Shown here piece after piece: positions 37,001-49,971 of a stretch of DNA of 64,000 nt. Origin of the DNA: Liquidambar formosana (taxonomy: Eukaryota; Streptophyta; Magnoliopsida; Saxifragales; Altingiaceae); contig CM077828.1 of NCBI GenBank assembly GCA_039720395.1, positions 30,376,069 through 30,440,068 on the forward strand, in the 5' to 3' direction. The first letter of the stretch is position 1. Every line of letters starts with the position of its first letter. Position numbers and translations under genes: made by a program. The notes below the pieces were generated by a model. It searched no databases. It was not told the DNA's origin and saw nothing but the letters and a program-made list of their open reading frames with translations.

Positions 37001-38965
37001 AGCTTACTATGATTGGAAATCCAATTCTCTCTACCAGCAGTCCTTGAGCTATTTAAAGCTCACTTGTAAAACAGTACAAGTTCTTGACCACATCTTAATG
37101 TACAATACACCTCAAACAATTCATGAGAAAGGAGACATTTAGAGCATAAGCATTCAAGTGGAACTGACATGTATATTCTAAAATGACCTAGAACATTAAT
37201 AAAGTAGGATGATACCACTACTATGACAGCTCTGTCCTAATTAGAATGATAATAGATTGTGCATGCACATGCATAGAGTACACTTACAAATATGTGCGCA
37301 TGCATGCATGTGCATAAAGTAATAAAAAAATTGATTGTTTCATAAATGTAAGCAGTTGACAAATCAAATGATCATGATAGGAGTCATGCACAATTGAAAA
37401 GCTTAAAAAATTCTCCTTGACAAGAATATTAAAAAGTCATTAGCCAATGCCACCATGATGTACTATTGCATACTCAAAATTTAAAATATTGACAAGCCTA
37501 ACCAGGTTTCAAATATCCCAACACACAAAAATTACTAGGTGGTGGTTCATTTCTAACTACAGCAACACAAGGGGCTCAGAATTCTTTATAAAGTTTACAA
37601 AACATGACCAGGATCGCTACATATAATTTGTATACCCAGTATTTAATAAATAAAAATAAAATAAAATAAATAAAACATTCTTTGGCAACATATTTCTAAC
37701 TAAAGCAATGCACAGAACCCCTACATTGGGCAACAAACTTAATTTTTAAGATATAGCTGAAAAATTAGCAACCAAAAAACAAGCAAATGACAACTTCCAC
37801 TTTTCAATCCTACATTCCAAACGATAAACAAATTTGCTCCTTAGTAATTATAAAATTGTTAACACTGTTTATAAGCTAAAATACTGAAGTACCAAATGTT
37901 TAAAAGAAATAAACCTCTCTCGACTGAAACACGGACCATTGGATTGAAATCTTTCAATGAATCACAACAAAGCTCAGCAATAGATTTCCCATCATACACA
38001 CTCTCATCAGCAGGAATTAAGAAATTTGCAGACAGTGCTTCCTCAGTCACTAACCGATCATCCACTAACGTCAAACTACCAACTCCTGCTAGAACAATGT
38101 TCTTGCAAAACTACCAACAAAAACTAGTTGGATAGGTATGGATATTTTAAAAGTAATAATTATGATAAAGAGTAAATTTTGAACACATACAAAGCCACTA
38201 CATTGAAACTAGTTGGTTTTATTTACAAAATTGGAAATCAAATTAAAATATATTGCTATATATGTTTTTTTTTTTTTTTTTTGGAAATCCGAAAAATCAC
38301 CTCAACAACCGTGCCTTTCATTCCACTGACTAATATATGAGCTTTGCTCAGTCTACAACAAGCAATCAGAAGTCAAAGTTAGAATAAAACAATAGTAACT
38401 CAAACCAGTGCCCCATACCCCCATTTGTTTGCTGAGAAAACAATGGAAAAGAAAAACAACAAAAGTTGGATTGATATGCATCACCTTTTCTTTTTTTTGA
38501 TAAAGAAATACAAGTATTAATTAGGAAAGAAAAAAAAGGTGATATGCACAGTTGGGCGTAGCTTATGCTTTCTCGAATCCTAAATATTGCAAAAAACTAA
38601 GGGCCTATTTGGCCGCGTACTCTGTAAAAAAAAATTCCAGAAATGCGTTTTCAGAAAATAGTTGGAAATTTTGGGAATATGCCGTATTCATGCTTTATTT
38701 TAAGCAAATAAAACATGAAAACAGAAATCAAGAACATCATTTTTATATTCTCTGAAAATCAGCTGTTTCAATTTTTTTTTTCTTAAATTCAGAAAACATT
38801 TTTTGGGAAAATGTTTTCTTCATTGTTTACGATTTTTGCGAGCCATAGAACACAAAACTGTTCTCGGAATAAACCAAACAGGCCCAAGGAATCAAAATTT
38901 TAAATTTCTTTTCTTTCCCAACTTTTCTCTAAGCCACCAAACAGAGTAAAAATACTATGAATTTA

Positions 38966-38997
<32 letters not shown>

Positions 38998-39177
38998 AAA
39001 AAAAAAAGGTGCTGTAATTTGAGCAGTAGTAAAATGTGACAGAACTCAAAACAAACGATGTAGAAGGAACCACAAACCCAAAAGGAAAAAATACCTGCGT
39101 TGGGCATCAACGCCCCAAACCCTAATCTGTCGATCATACAATGCAGTTTCCTGCTCTGTCAACTCCTCTCCGTCCAT
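34071..39177 (-). CDS. SAE1: SUMO-activating enzyme subunit 1
   Basis: Ten exons on the minus strand: 39177-39095, 38352-38301, 38110-37915, 36807-36728, 36568-36452, 35924-35874, 35220-35154, 34612-34509, 34425-34321 and 34223-34071. Phases match at every junction and give 335 residues (Arabidopsis SAE1 is about 320). SAE1 pairs with SAE2 to form the nuclear E1 that adenylates SUMO and passes it to the E2. Recognisable blocks are LYDRQIRVWG (residues 13-22), the ThiF/UBA-type KNIVLAGVGSLTLVDDRLV (about 48-66), SLKDFNPMVRVSVERGDL, INEKCRKLSKRVAFYTVDCR, IAVPWRALPRKVSKLYFAMR, REFPPVCAVIGGILGQEVIK and NFFFFDAMDGKG. The active-site Cys domain belongs to SAE2 and is rightly absent. No break in the frame was found. 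Confidence 0.95.
35341..35632. repeat. Tandem duplication, period about 159 bp, in an SAE1 intron
   Basis: The segment beginning gttggtggtatacaataaaa at 35341 is repeated at 35500 and runs to about 35632 with few differences, including gcaccatttacaggttcatc at the end of each unit. It lies between SAE1 exons 6 and 7, with no effect on coding sequence. Confidence 0.85.
38601..38885. mobile_element. MITE in SAE1 intron 1
   Basis: The left end gggcctatttgg is matched by ccaaacaggccc at the right end, enclosing an AT-rich 285-bp foldback that repeats gaaaacattttttgggaaaa-like words. It lies between SAE1 exons 1 and 2. The target-site duplication is unclear. Confidence 0.65.
38968..39007 (+). repeat. 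C-run followed by A-run
   Basis: About 18 C bases followed by about 20 A bases, in SAE1 intron 1. The same C-then-A layout is seen at 13336-13380, where it ends a SINE-like repeat. Confidence 0.8.
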
Positions 39178-40322
39178 TCCCAACTTCAACCTAATCCACA
39201 AAAAATGGCACAATCATGTCACAAAACTCGTACACCAAATCCAATAAATCAACATCCACACATATACATATACATATTATATACAAGCATACATGCGTGC
39301 CTACATATATAGAATGTGTGTAGAGCCAAAACCCTAGAAGAGAGCCATGTTTGGTAAAGCGCTAGTGGAACAAAGATAGAGTGAATGAGACTGTGAGGAG
39401 AAGCCCTAAGAGAGCTTGAAGTAAACTCTACCTTCAGCTATTGCAGTTTTCAGAGTTTCGAATGGAGACGATGCAAGCTCGCTTTACTCTGCGTAGACAC
39501 TAGACAGGGACTGAGTTTTCGATTCACTGTGATGTATAATCATGGAGGGCTGAGTGGCAATTTCGATATTTCGTATCCAATGCGGGCCGGGTCAATGTTT
39601 GGGTTGTATAATTCTTTATGAGCCCTCTGCTTATTTCTTAAGGCCCATTGAGCATATGGCATGTGCTAACAAAAGTTTCTAATTATTTTTTTAATATTCC
39701 AAACTGTTTTTGGACTTTTCAATCAAATAAATAAAACCTAAATTTATTTTGTATATTTCATTTATTTTTTAAGTATCGTAGACATTAAACTTCTCGTGGA
39801 GATTGTTGCCTGCGTAGATATAGGACATCTCACATGAACCATTAAAGGAATAATTTAGGTCGAAATCTCAGCAGGAGTAAAGCTGAGGATACTCTTAATA
39901 GTTAATTAAAAAAAAAAAGGGTATTATGGATATTACAAAATTATTCTCAATTATTCTAAATTATTTCAAGTAATTACGAATTGTCAACACCTTTTAATTA
40001 ACTTGTAATCTTGTAATGCTTTTCTTACTCACAAATTTCTTATAGGAGGAGCATTTTTTTCAAATTATTTTTTAATATTTTCCTAAACAGCTCCCAAATT
40101 TCTCTCTCTCTCTCTCTCTCTTAAAATAATAGTTATTGTCTTTCGTTCTCTATCATCTTCTTTCAACACTTCACTTCATGTCTCTTTATTTCTCTCTCTT
40201 AACAAAAGTTTATCTATTTCTCCCTAATCGGTTCGAACAATAACAACATTTCTCTTTCTCTTCCGCTTCGCATCTCTCTTAATAGCATTATTAATTGAAC
40301 GAAGACAAGAAAAAAAGTAACA

Positions 40323-40367
40323 ATGGCATCAAGCATAATAAACAAGCATAAATTTAGACTCGTTAAG
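40323..40367 (+). other. Possible orphan first exon
   Basis: After a CT-rich leader-like stretch (40100-40290), ATG at 40323 opens 15 codons (MASSIINKHKFRLVK) ending exactly at a strong donor, aag|gtatgt. I could not find a matching downstream exon, and a MITE begins at 40527. This may be the remnant of a small gene or chance. Confidence 0.2.
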
Positions 40368-40526
40368 GTATGTAACAATCAATTGTGTTTACTCATCATT
40401 CATTAATTAATAAATATTTTGTAATATGTCACACACGCATCGTCTGTGTCCCAACTTCTAATGTCATTTCAATTAATTTTCACTGTCTACTTCGTTTTTA
40501 AAAAAAAAAACTAGTTAGGTCACTTA

Positions 40527-40670
40527 GCCTCTATTTGGATCTCAAAAAGTAGGAAGAAAATGAAAGGCAAATAGTTTAAATTGCTCAAGATAGGAAATCG
40601 TTCATAAACAATTTCACTTACTTTATCTTCCTTTAATTTCCTTCCAACTCTCCAAGATCCAAACAGAGCC
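40527..40670. mobile_element. Small Harbinger-type MITE, 144 bp
   Basis: The left end gcctctatttggatct pairs with the right end agatccaaacagagcc (perfect or nearly perfect over 16 bp). It is flanked by tta on both sides (40524-40526 and 40671-40673). No coding capacity. Confidence 0.78.
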
Positions 40671-43600
40671 TTACCCTATTAACTAATCTCCCTGAACTAT
40701 CCATTGTGTCTTGCGTCCGACTAAGCCTAAAATGAATGATGTTTGAGGGGGCAAATCTCAAACAACGATGTTTCGTCTTGACCCCTTCTTTTATTTTTCT
40801 TCGGATGCATAATGTCCATTAAAAAGACCAAAACAACATAAATCCTCACATGACTTTCTGTTTTGTTCATGAAGTTAGACATGCACGTACTTTTTTTTGT
40901 TTTTCTTTCCAAGAGAAAGAAGACATTTTCACTCTCTCTTTTGAATCAAAAGTCAAAAAAGGAGGGCGAGGAACATGCCTATGAAACATTGGAATAAGTA
41001 GGTCATTCCTAGAAACAACACGTTGTGTTTTTGCTGCTCCTACAATGAAGGTTATAGCCTTCAGTCCTGCAAACATCTCAGAATAAGAAGCAACAATTTG
41101 GTCCATGAGATTACTTGAAACCAAAATCATATACAATCTATAAATGCTTAAAAACATAAACTAATCAATCATATTTGGTTGGTGGATCGATTCCAATTTC
41201 ACCTTTCTTGGTAATATGGGTAAGAAATTCATTACAACAATTCTTAAGACTCGAACCTATAACTTCCTTCACGTAAAAGGCCACAAAGGGACAAAACCAT
41301 TGGCAATTCCAATTTCGCTAGTCATAACTTTGTCAATTTGGCCTTCTGGCATTGGCAGAAAGCAAAGGAAAATTCTTTCATAGTTTAGGATATTGTCTTG
41401 ATAATGAAATCATGGCCAAAAATATCAAGCAACCAATTGGAAATTCATAGAAAATTTGGACAAGCTAGACAAACTTGATTAATGGTTACACATTGTTCGC
41501 CAAAATTTGGCCCGAGGATAAGGCTACCATAACCTAAACGTGGTCGGGAAATTTAAAGTAATAAATCATTGGTCAAATTACCCACAAATATTCACATGTC
41601 CAGCCGCCATTTGTGACTTTGCCAGCTTGGGGTTGGCGGCGGAGAAAATGAATTCCCCCGGATAGGGACTAGAGGTTCCCAAGTGATTAAAATAAGGCTT
41701 GGTTGAGTTGAGAGCATATGCCGATAGTGGCACAATAGTCTTCGGAGAGGTACTCTTTAAAATACCAATAATATGATAGTTTTGTAATATTCTCTTCATT
41801 TATTGGGTGAATGATATTGGATTCAATCTTATAGAAAAACATTAATATCTATTTATTTTTTTATTTTTTTATTTTTTTTCAGTTCTTAGAAACTCACACA
41901 TCCAGAGAGTCGAACTCTCAACCTCTCCCAAACCCCCCCCCCACCCAAATGGATGGAAAATACCACCTGAGTTATACATGCTCGACCATTTGTTGATATT
42001 AGGGGAAAGTAAAAATATGAGTAAATTCTATTGATTGTAAAAATAAACGGCGGAACTAACCTGGATTTTGATAATAATCCCGCTTTAAACTTCTAATCAT
42101 GGTGACATGGTCACTAGATTGACATGGGACTGTCCATCTTTGAAATTTTAAGATAAAATCTTTTCTTCCAGGGTTCTCTTTTTGGGTTTTTGGCTCTTGA
42201 TATCTTTCTTTCAGGTTCACACGTATGGGTCTGCCCTCTTTGCTTCTCTTTGATAGGGGATGATTTGCTTTGCTTTGTGATAAGAACCATTTAAAAATGG
42301 AAATTTGAAGGGTTCATCTCATAAATATTACTGTATTGGAAAAGTGTAAAGGCTCATTGGGAAATGATAGGTCCAATGGACAGATGCCATCAACCAATAT
42401 TCAACGGACCTAATCACGGAGTTCTAATATGATTATTAATGACTTTTCGTTTTTTACTTTTCAAGAGGACCTCCCTATTTAATATTTATACACAACACTG
42501 TATTTATTTATTTTTTTTGTCATGCACAACATGCTTACCATGGTTATTTGGATTTGCAATTATAACCTTTAGCTATAGACATTTTGGAAAAAATTGTAAA
42601 AGGATATTGCTTAATATATCATATTAATGAAAGAGTGGCCATTAAGAATATTGAAAGTCTCCTACTTTTTTAAATACAAAAAAATAATAAAAAAATGGTA
42701 TTTTTCGCTCTAACCAAATTCAATTATTTATTTATTTTTTTTATAACAAGGGTATTCGAAGTTTTAGTCTCGAATAATCTCTTAGGCATATGCAATCTTT
42801 CTTTCCCACACATACTAGGTAGTTAGGCTCTTCAAGCCTAGAAAATAATATCAAATGGATCAACGTTTTTTGTAAAGTTTTGAACATTCAACTATATATG
42901 CTTTATGAGATGTTTATCAAAATTCAGTTTGCTATTAGGTAAACCCAAGAGTTTTGATAAAATTACTTAATATTCTTAACGGATTGAGACCTAAGGTACA
43001 AAAGTTTATAACAAACAAAGTTAAGAGAAAAAAAAAAGGGTAAGTTGTAGATAACCCTCATAAAGTATGGGGGGTCAGCAGATAACCCCTTTTATATTTT
43101 AATTTTGTTAATGTGTCATCTTATGTTTTAATTTCTTGTTAATGTGCCTCACTGTCACTTGCTGTTGATGAAATTTGACAAAAATTAATCATGTAGCCAC
43201 TCACGTGATACCGTTAACAGACCTGTGTTATTTAAAATTGCTAGAACCCTTACCGACGTCATGATCAATTGGGTGATATCGACGATTGATTTTGTTTTCC
43301 AATTGAACTAAGAAGCACATTGATAAAATTAAAACATAAAAGGTTATCTGTTAACTCTCCATACTTTAAGGGGATTTTCTAAAATTTACCAAAAAAAAAG
43401 TGTATAAGAGAATAATTTGGTAGGTTTATAACTCCGAAATGACTTTTTGACAATTTTAATTAATTATACCTAGTATATTTTATCTTATACCTAGTATATT
43501 TTAATTTATGGGAAGCTATCTCCAAGAATTTTAGGATAAATTGCATTAAAAAAAATATCTTTAATTAATTTTATGTCTGATTTGAGTTTGGTATACTAAC

Positions 43601-43954
43601 TTCCAATACATTAATTGAGTAAAATTAAAGCTTCTGTCACTCAAAAAAATCAAAATCAAATCAAATCAAAAAACAAAAAATAAAAATCGAGGGTAGGAAA
43701 ATCGAGTCTCTAACTACGACGTGCCGACAACAACAATTTGGGCCACGTTTGCAGCGCAGTTCTATCTCTTAAAAGCAGGCAGTGAATGGCCGGGAAGAAG
43801 ACACGTGGGAGCTGCCACTCCCTGACTTTAGGTAGTTACCAATTTAATAGCTTTGTCTCTCACTCCACTCACTATGACCAATTTACCCCTCATCATCCCT
43901 CATATGACTAAGGTAAGTTCTATTAATTGTCAATAACATTAAGGGTGATAGCTT

Positions 43955-44415
43955 AGTGCTGTTTGGCTTATTCTCGTATGATTTGGTTTTAAATGGTTGT
44001 GGATTTGAAATATGGTGACGGTTCCTTAAAAACATTTTTTATGATGACTAGTTATGTACCCATTGGACTTTTGGTGGGATTAGGTTGACGGATTTATCTT
44101 TTGAGCAATAGTTATGAATCAAACTAATATTTTTCAATGGGTAGAAACTTCTATGATAACACATAAAGACAATGATATTTTCTAGTGGTGCATGGCTTAT
44201 TCTCATATGATTTGGTTTTAAATGGTTGTGGGTTTGAAATGTAGCGACGCTTCCTTAAAAACATTTTTTATTATGACTAGTTCTGTGCCCATTGGACTTT
44301 TGGTGGGGTTGGGGTGACGGATTTATCTTTTGAGCAATACTTATGAGTCAAACTAACATTTTTCAATAAGTAAAAACTTATATGATAACGTGTAAAGACA
44401 ATGATATTTTCTTGT
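43955..44415. repeat. Direct tandem duplication, period about 229 bp
   Basis: Units beginning ggcttattctcgtatgattt at 43965 and ggcttattctcatatgattt at 44194 share the same order of words through cattggacttttggtgg and aaagacaatgatattttct. Only a few substitutions separate them. No coding potential. Confidence 0.85.
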
Positions 44416-45955
44416 TCGAAACGCCGGTTGAAATATTTAAAGTCATTTCAAGGCTTTAAAATCCAACCAAATATTAGGCCATACCACTCGATTAATTCAA
44501 AAACAACCTTTAATAAATAGATTTTTAAAAAAAAGGGTTTATTCCACTTAATCATTTTATTCCTGCCTTTTCGTGACTTGGCACTCCTAGTTTGTCCTCA
44601 ATGAAGAAAAATGCTTGGAGTACAATCCACGCACTATGCCTCCCCACGCTCCAAAGTTTAAACAGTAGCCTAGTTTCACATAGGGTTTAGCCTAGCTCTC
44701 AAGATTGAGTCACGACAAAAAAGTGAATAAAGATATGAGAATGGGTATAAATTAGGACTTGTCGCATTGAAGAAACTGCCATGCTGCCTTGGCGTCAGAT
44801 TGAAGGAGACGACTCCTCGCATGAAGACAGTGAGTTTCTGGCTTTGTATGGTATTTTGGTAAAATCATTCTTTAGTGAGTTCCGCAGTGCCCTAGAAATT
44901 ATAATCATCCTTAAGTGTATATCTATGTTGGTTAGAGATATTTAAGAATTTGTTTAAAAGTTTGAAACTAATAATTTTTGGCATGTTTTTAGGTACACAA
45001 GTAGGAGTACTGATTATGTTACTAGTTTAGGTCATTTCTGATATGATCCTTGTATTTAAGTAGATAGATTTTTTAGTTAATATTATTTTGAAGATTGGTA
45101 TGGAATGCAGGTTTATCATAGTCTTTCTATGGTCAAAATGAAAATTTATTTATTTATTTATTTTTATGGCCAAGTAAATATAATTTTTTTTAGTACTATA
45201 CTTTTTAATTCTAAATTAATACTATATGATTAGTTATGGGGCCACATTGGATAAAGTACGAGTCAAATTCAAGTGCACTAGAGAGGGTTTTAAGGAAGAA
45301 AATAAGACTATCACGTCGTGTCGCACAAAAACCTAGGAAAAAAATAAAATTGAAAACCACACCCACCTCATAGTGTCAAGCTTTGGATTAAACAACTAAT
45401 TAATGCCATTCTCATATATGAAGTTATAAATTGAGTATTGAACTATTGAAGAAGTGGACGATATAATATCTCTCTTATTATTAGTTTTCTCCTGCCAAAG
45501 TATATTTTAAAATATATATTTTTTTTTTTGGAGTTCCCATATAAATATATAATGTAATTGAAAAAACTCTTATCATTTTCCATACCAAAAAGGCTCAGGC
45601 AAGTAATGTTAGTTATGGACATTAACACTTCTCTATATGTAAGATCTTATAAAGTAATGACATACAATACAATACATTTATATTCAAAAGTTGTAAATGA
45701 GAGTTAGTGGCATATTTTCTACTCACTCAGGTCCTTCGAGATTATTTATTTAAATAAATAGTTTTATTTCAAAGAAATTGCATTTAATGTCTAATTTATT
45801 TGTGGTATTCTAATTTTATGGATAATGCTAATAGTCCTGGAATCTAATGATATGTCTCATTTCAATAAGAATATGAAATTTACAGAGACCTTGATTTTGA
45901 TTTCAATTCTGTATAAGTATATATGTGGGTATATATATTTTCATATTGTTGGCCA

Positions 45956-45989
<34 letters not shown>

Positions 45990-46627
45990 ACGTTGATAAT
46001 GGTAAAGGGCATTATTATATTTCTTGTACGTGGCATGATATCATGGGTTAGTTAGAAAATTTTACGATGCTGACGTGAGCCAAAGCAATGGTGCCAACGT
46101 CATTACTGATTACATATGTGATATTCACTTCATTTTCCTACATTCAATAATAGGTGGTGGGGTTACTTTTGAGTTTTTAATAAAGCATCACGTGGCGGCC
46201 GGATGCAAAGCCAGAGGAGGGGTCTTCCCTTCCCATTCACCAAGTCTTCCTAAAGGAAAATTCTCCTTTATGCCTTGTAGGAAGACTGAGGGACCAAATG
46301 GAAAAAGACAAAAGCTTCTGGGTTTAATTAATTTAAATAAATTAACTTAAATAAATTTGTGCAACATTTTTTCATTTTCTTAAGTATTAAGTAATATTAA
46401 GTAAAAGGTTCAATTCTGTCTAATCCCCTCGCGGGTAAGATATCCCAATTGCTAATTTTTTTATTAAAAAAAAAAAAAAAAGGTTTTGGGTTTAATTTAC
46501 CATTTCTCTAACATTGAAAAGAAGAACAGATGGTTCTACGATTTCTTACTAAGTAAAGGATCATGAGTTTAACTCTTATTACTCTTCGTCAAAGCCTCTC
46601 CCATAAACTTTGTCTTATAATTGTTAG

Positions 46628-47128
46628 GTGCATGTGGGACAAGAAAATTGCCTAAACCTTCTAATATCTATAAATAAAAAAATACCAATTTCTCTTTAAC
46701 GTCAATTATTAGTTGGATCGGTATGAATATTTTGTTGATAAAAAATAAAAAGCAAATAGTGATAATAATAATAATGATTAAAAAAGCATATAGAAAGATA
46801 TGATTTGGTTGGTTTTCCTCAATTTTATAAACTTAACAAAGCCACTGATTAAAGTCTCACTGATTAACGTCAATTATTAGTTGGATCGGTATAAAAATAA
46901 GTGCATGTGGGATGAGAAGATTGCCTGAACCTTCTAATATCTAGAAATAAAAAAAATACCAGTTTCTCTTTAACGTCAATTATTAGTTGGATCGGTATGA
47001 ATATTTTTTTGTTAAAAAATAAAAAGCAAATAGTGGTAATAATAATAATGATTAAAAAAGCATATAAAAATATATTGGTTGGTTTTCCTCAGTTTTATAA
47101 ACTCAACAAAGCCACTGATTAAAGTCCC
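46628..47128. repeat. Direct tandem duplication, period about 273 bp
   Basis: A unit starting gtgcatgtgggac at 46628 is repeated from 46901 and runs to about 47128. Both include taacgtcaattattagttgg, an (AAT)n stretch and gccactgattaaagtc. The first unit also carries an extra partial copy of the taacgtcaattattagttgg segment at its end (46865-46890). Confidence 0.85.
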
Positions 47129-47647
47129 ACAATAATTTTTGTGATTCCTAGGATGAGCTGTAATTGTTCATTTGTTCCTGTTTGGGAAAATGACTTATCC
47201 ATACATTTTTTTTCCCAATATACATTTTCTCATGCTTCATTTTCAAAGTGTGGGACTTTGGTACACAGCAATGGAGATCGGATAGCCCACCACCTGCCTG
47301 CTCCTTCATGAACGAATCAGAGGTCAGCTGGTTGAATCTTTTTGGCTTAGGATGGTGTTGGTAGCAGTAACGGCCCAATCACACGTTTTCTCTCGTGCTT
47401 TCAAAAGACGAAACAGAACCTTATGGGTCACGAAACTTATTACTTATAATTATTTGGGGGAGGCATTGTATGAAACTAACAAAGTTGAGTATTAACCCAT
47501 CTACAGGGCTGTGCTAGAAACAGGAAACAGCCTTAAGACACTAGAGATTAGAATAAAGGGAAAATTATGTGATAGTGGAAGGAATTGAGTATTGAACAAA
47601 CACACATCATTTTTTTTTTCTCTTTTTTTTTTCACTTTGTGAAAGTA

Positions 47648-48309
47648 GAGATGGCAATAGGAGGGATTAATCCGGAGCCTATTTCTATTGGAATAGAGTT
47701 AAGTAAAGGCAAGTTTGAAATTTTCTTAAAAAACCCATTCAACTTTGGGGTGGAATAGGATACCAAACTTACCTTGTCTATATAATGATGTCATTTTTAT
47801 ACCCTTAGGCCATGTTTGTTTGGTTGGAATGGAATGGATGGAATGGAATCACATTCCAATTCATTCCGAACAATGTGTTTGAATGAGGTAATTAAATAGG
47901 AATGGAATCAAATAATAGTAGTGAATTATAATGATTTTCATTCCATAATGTTTGTTTCAATCTCATTCCATTCCAGACTATTTTGAGTATGGAATCAGAT
48001 TCCATTTCAACCCATTCCATTCCAACCAAACAAACATGGCCTTACTATTTAGTCATTGAAATTCTTACTAATGATTTTTACAAAGTTTCTACTTCATAGT
48101 ACATTTGGTTCTTCCTTTAAATTTTTTTTATATTTTTTCTCATCAATTGATAGACCAAATGGACAAAAATGAAGAATTTTAAAATTGAACATAATGGGAC
48201 AAGGCAGGACTTTCAATCTGAACTTAAAAAGATAATGAGAAATTGATGTCAAACCGAGCTGGAAGGCAAGTGACCCCCATCCCAAACCTATCTTGTTGCC
48301 ATTCCTAGA
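47648..48309. mobile_element. hAT-like element, host of a nested MITE
   Basis: The left end tagagatggcaatagg pairs with the right end ttgccattccta, resembling the termini of the element at 14559-15083. Candidate 8-bp flanks tgtgaaag and gataaaag agree at only 5 of 8 positions, so the ends are less certain. The MITE at 47808-48041 sits inside it, which dates this element as the older insertion. Confidence 0.5.
47808..48041. mobile_element. Harbinger-type MITE, 234 bp family, copy 2
   Basis: Same family and same length as 20110-20343. It has ggccatgtttgtttggttgg at the left, its reverse complement at the right, and a perfect tta flank on both sides (47805-47807 and 48042-48044). Its terminal inverted repeats are less decayed than those of copy 1. 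It lies inside the hAT-like element at 47648-48309. Confidence 0.85.
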
Positions 48310-49134
48310 TAAAAGAAATCCTAGTCCAACCTTGAACAGTTGAACCTCATCCACCCTTCTTTGCTGAATGAAAGGAATAAGAAAAGTTCCTTACAGTGCC
48401 TCATAACCCCCCCCCCCCCCCCCCTTTTCTTTCTCTTTCTACTTCTTTAGGTCTTAATACCAGAAATATCAGCAAATAAAAGGCAGATGCTTTTCACGCT
48501 AGAAGAGGAAGGAATCACCAACCAGAAAATTAGAGAAGCCGACCCATAAAGCCCAATAGCCCATCAAACCGTGGAATTTGCTGTCACCGATGGCATGTCT
48601 CCATCTCTCCACAAATATTTCCCAAAAACCAGCAAGGAAATTGTTAGAACTCCATTATAGCTGAGCTTCATCTTTTATACTAATAGCCAAACGTTAAGCT
48701 TCAACTTTAGGCTCCAGTTTATTATTATTATTTTTTTTTCCAAGTGCTGTTTCCCACTCTCTTTCAAAGGAGAGTGGGGCTAACATTTCCACATAAAAAG
48801 AAACCCAAAAAGAAAAACATGCTAGCAAATGTGAAACATATTGTCACATATGGATCAAAAGAATTAAAAAAGAAAAAGAAAAAGGAAGAAACAAATTGCC
48901 ACATGGTTTGTCTTAAGCATCACCAAGCCTTGTACTTCTTTTTTCCTTAGCTTATAAAACTTGAAAGGAACAAACAGCCTGTCCCTATTATATCCTTTCT
49001 TTCTCAACTCACTGATTTCAAACAAACCCTAAAAAAGGAAAAGGGAAAAGAAAAATAAATTAAATCAAAGTGATCACATAGGAAACAAAATCTACCTCCA
49101 TATGGCCCTGGACCCTTCACTGGTCATTCTTAAT

Positions 49135-49408
49135 TCCTCTCTCTCTCGCTCTCTCTCTCTCTACACTTCATTTCAGTATCAATCTCTGTCCCCATACATA
49201 AACCCACAATGGTGTTTATGCTAAAGGGAACAGGGAGTGATTCTTCTTAACGTACACCACCAGCTTTTATATCCTTTTTATTCACTGATTTTATTATTTT
49301 TTTTAACCTTGGTTACCCTCTTTATTGCTTGTTAACTAATGGATTCCATGTCAGGGAATGAATGGCTGGAAAGCCCAAGCCATTTCTCTTCCTCTGCTGC
49401 ACCTGTCT
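49135..49408 (+). promoter_or_regulatory. Probable 5' leader and first non-coding exon of the SPL gene
   Basis: A CT-rich stretch at 49135-49162 is followed by sequence ending at a strong donor (tct|gtaagt, donor at 49409). Inside it is a short frame, ATG at 49339, reading MDSMSGNEWLESPSHFSSSA up to the donor. SPL13-type genes can carry an intron in the 5' untranslated region, so this is likely a leader exon with an upstream open frame. An alternative N-terminus is less likely, since the conserved start is MDWNLK at 49972. Confidence 0.5.
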
Positions 49409-49971
49409 GTAAGTACTCTCTCACCTCTCTCATTTAATATTTGCCAATAATCCATTTTTTGTAAGTACCCTTCTCACTTTAGCTTTCCAATTCTCTTGGG
49501 AGTTATATCTCTGCAACTTTTGTTCTTTGTAGCTATTAAACAAATAAAATAAATTTCTCACTTGGGTTCTTCTTAGAATTTTTTTATTTTTTTTCTAAGA
49601 TGCCCATTGTTAATTTTTTTTAGCTTTTTGACACTCTCTATATTTATTTAATTAGTTATTTTTTGTCTATTTGAAATTAGACAGTAGCATCCTATCAGGT
49701 TTTGTCAATACAAATTTTTGTGAACTGGGTTGTCGTTTTCATTTGTGTTATTGCTTGTTTTGGGAGTCTATAACAAAAGCCAATTTCTCCTGTACCATGC
49801 TCTGCTATTGATTGGATGGTTTTTCTTGTTTGTTTTGATGCAATGGTGAAGCATTTCTCCTCTTGAAAAGGTGATATAAAGGTAGTGAAAAGGGATGCTT
49901 AACCGACTGTAAGATTGATAAGGTGTGGGAGAAGTAGAAGAAGAAATAAACAAGTGATAGGTCTGTGTTCT

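Larger units (their letters stand above)
39178..49338. other. Long gene-poor interval between SAE1 and the SPL gene
   Basis: I find no gene I can name. It holds the SAE1 5' leader and promoter (39178 to about 39600), a CT-rich stretch at 40100-40120, a Harbinger-type MITE (40527-40670), a two-unit repeat (43955-44415), a second two-unit repeat (46628-47128) and nested MITEs (47648-48309). The minus-strand open frames near 40867-41157 and 41578-41799 do not match any family I recognise. Confidence 0.5.

Noticed and set aside
38095..38112. Suspected frameshift at the start of SAE1 exon 3
   Set aside because: On re-reading the bases the acceptor at 38111 and exon start at 38110 give FCKNIVLAGVGSL in frame and all later phases agree.
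37896..38135. Plus-strand frame of 79 residues
   Set aside because: It is the complement of SAE1 exon 3.
40867..41799. Two minus-strand frames (96 and 73 residues)
   Set aside because: No recognisable domain, no supporting splice pattern, ordinary length for chance frames in this composition.
43965..47128. CRISPR-like or satellite array
   Set aside because: Each repeat has only two units of more than 200 bp with no spacers; this is simple local duplication in a plant genome.
49915..49971. Extension of the SPL frame upstream to another ATG
   Set aside because: The conserved SPL13 N-terminus begins MDWNLK at 49972; the upstream 19 residues are basic and unlike the family.
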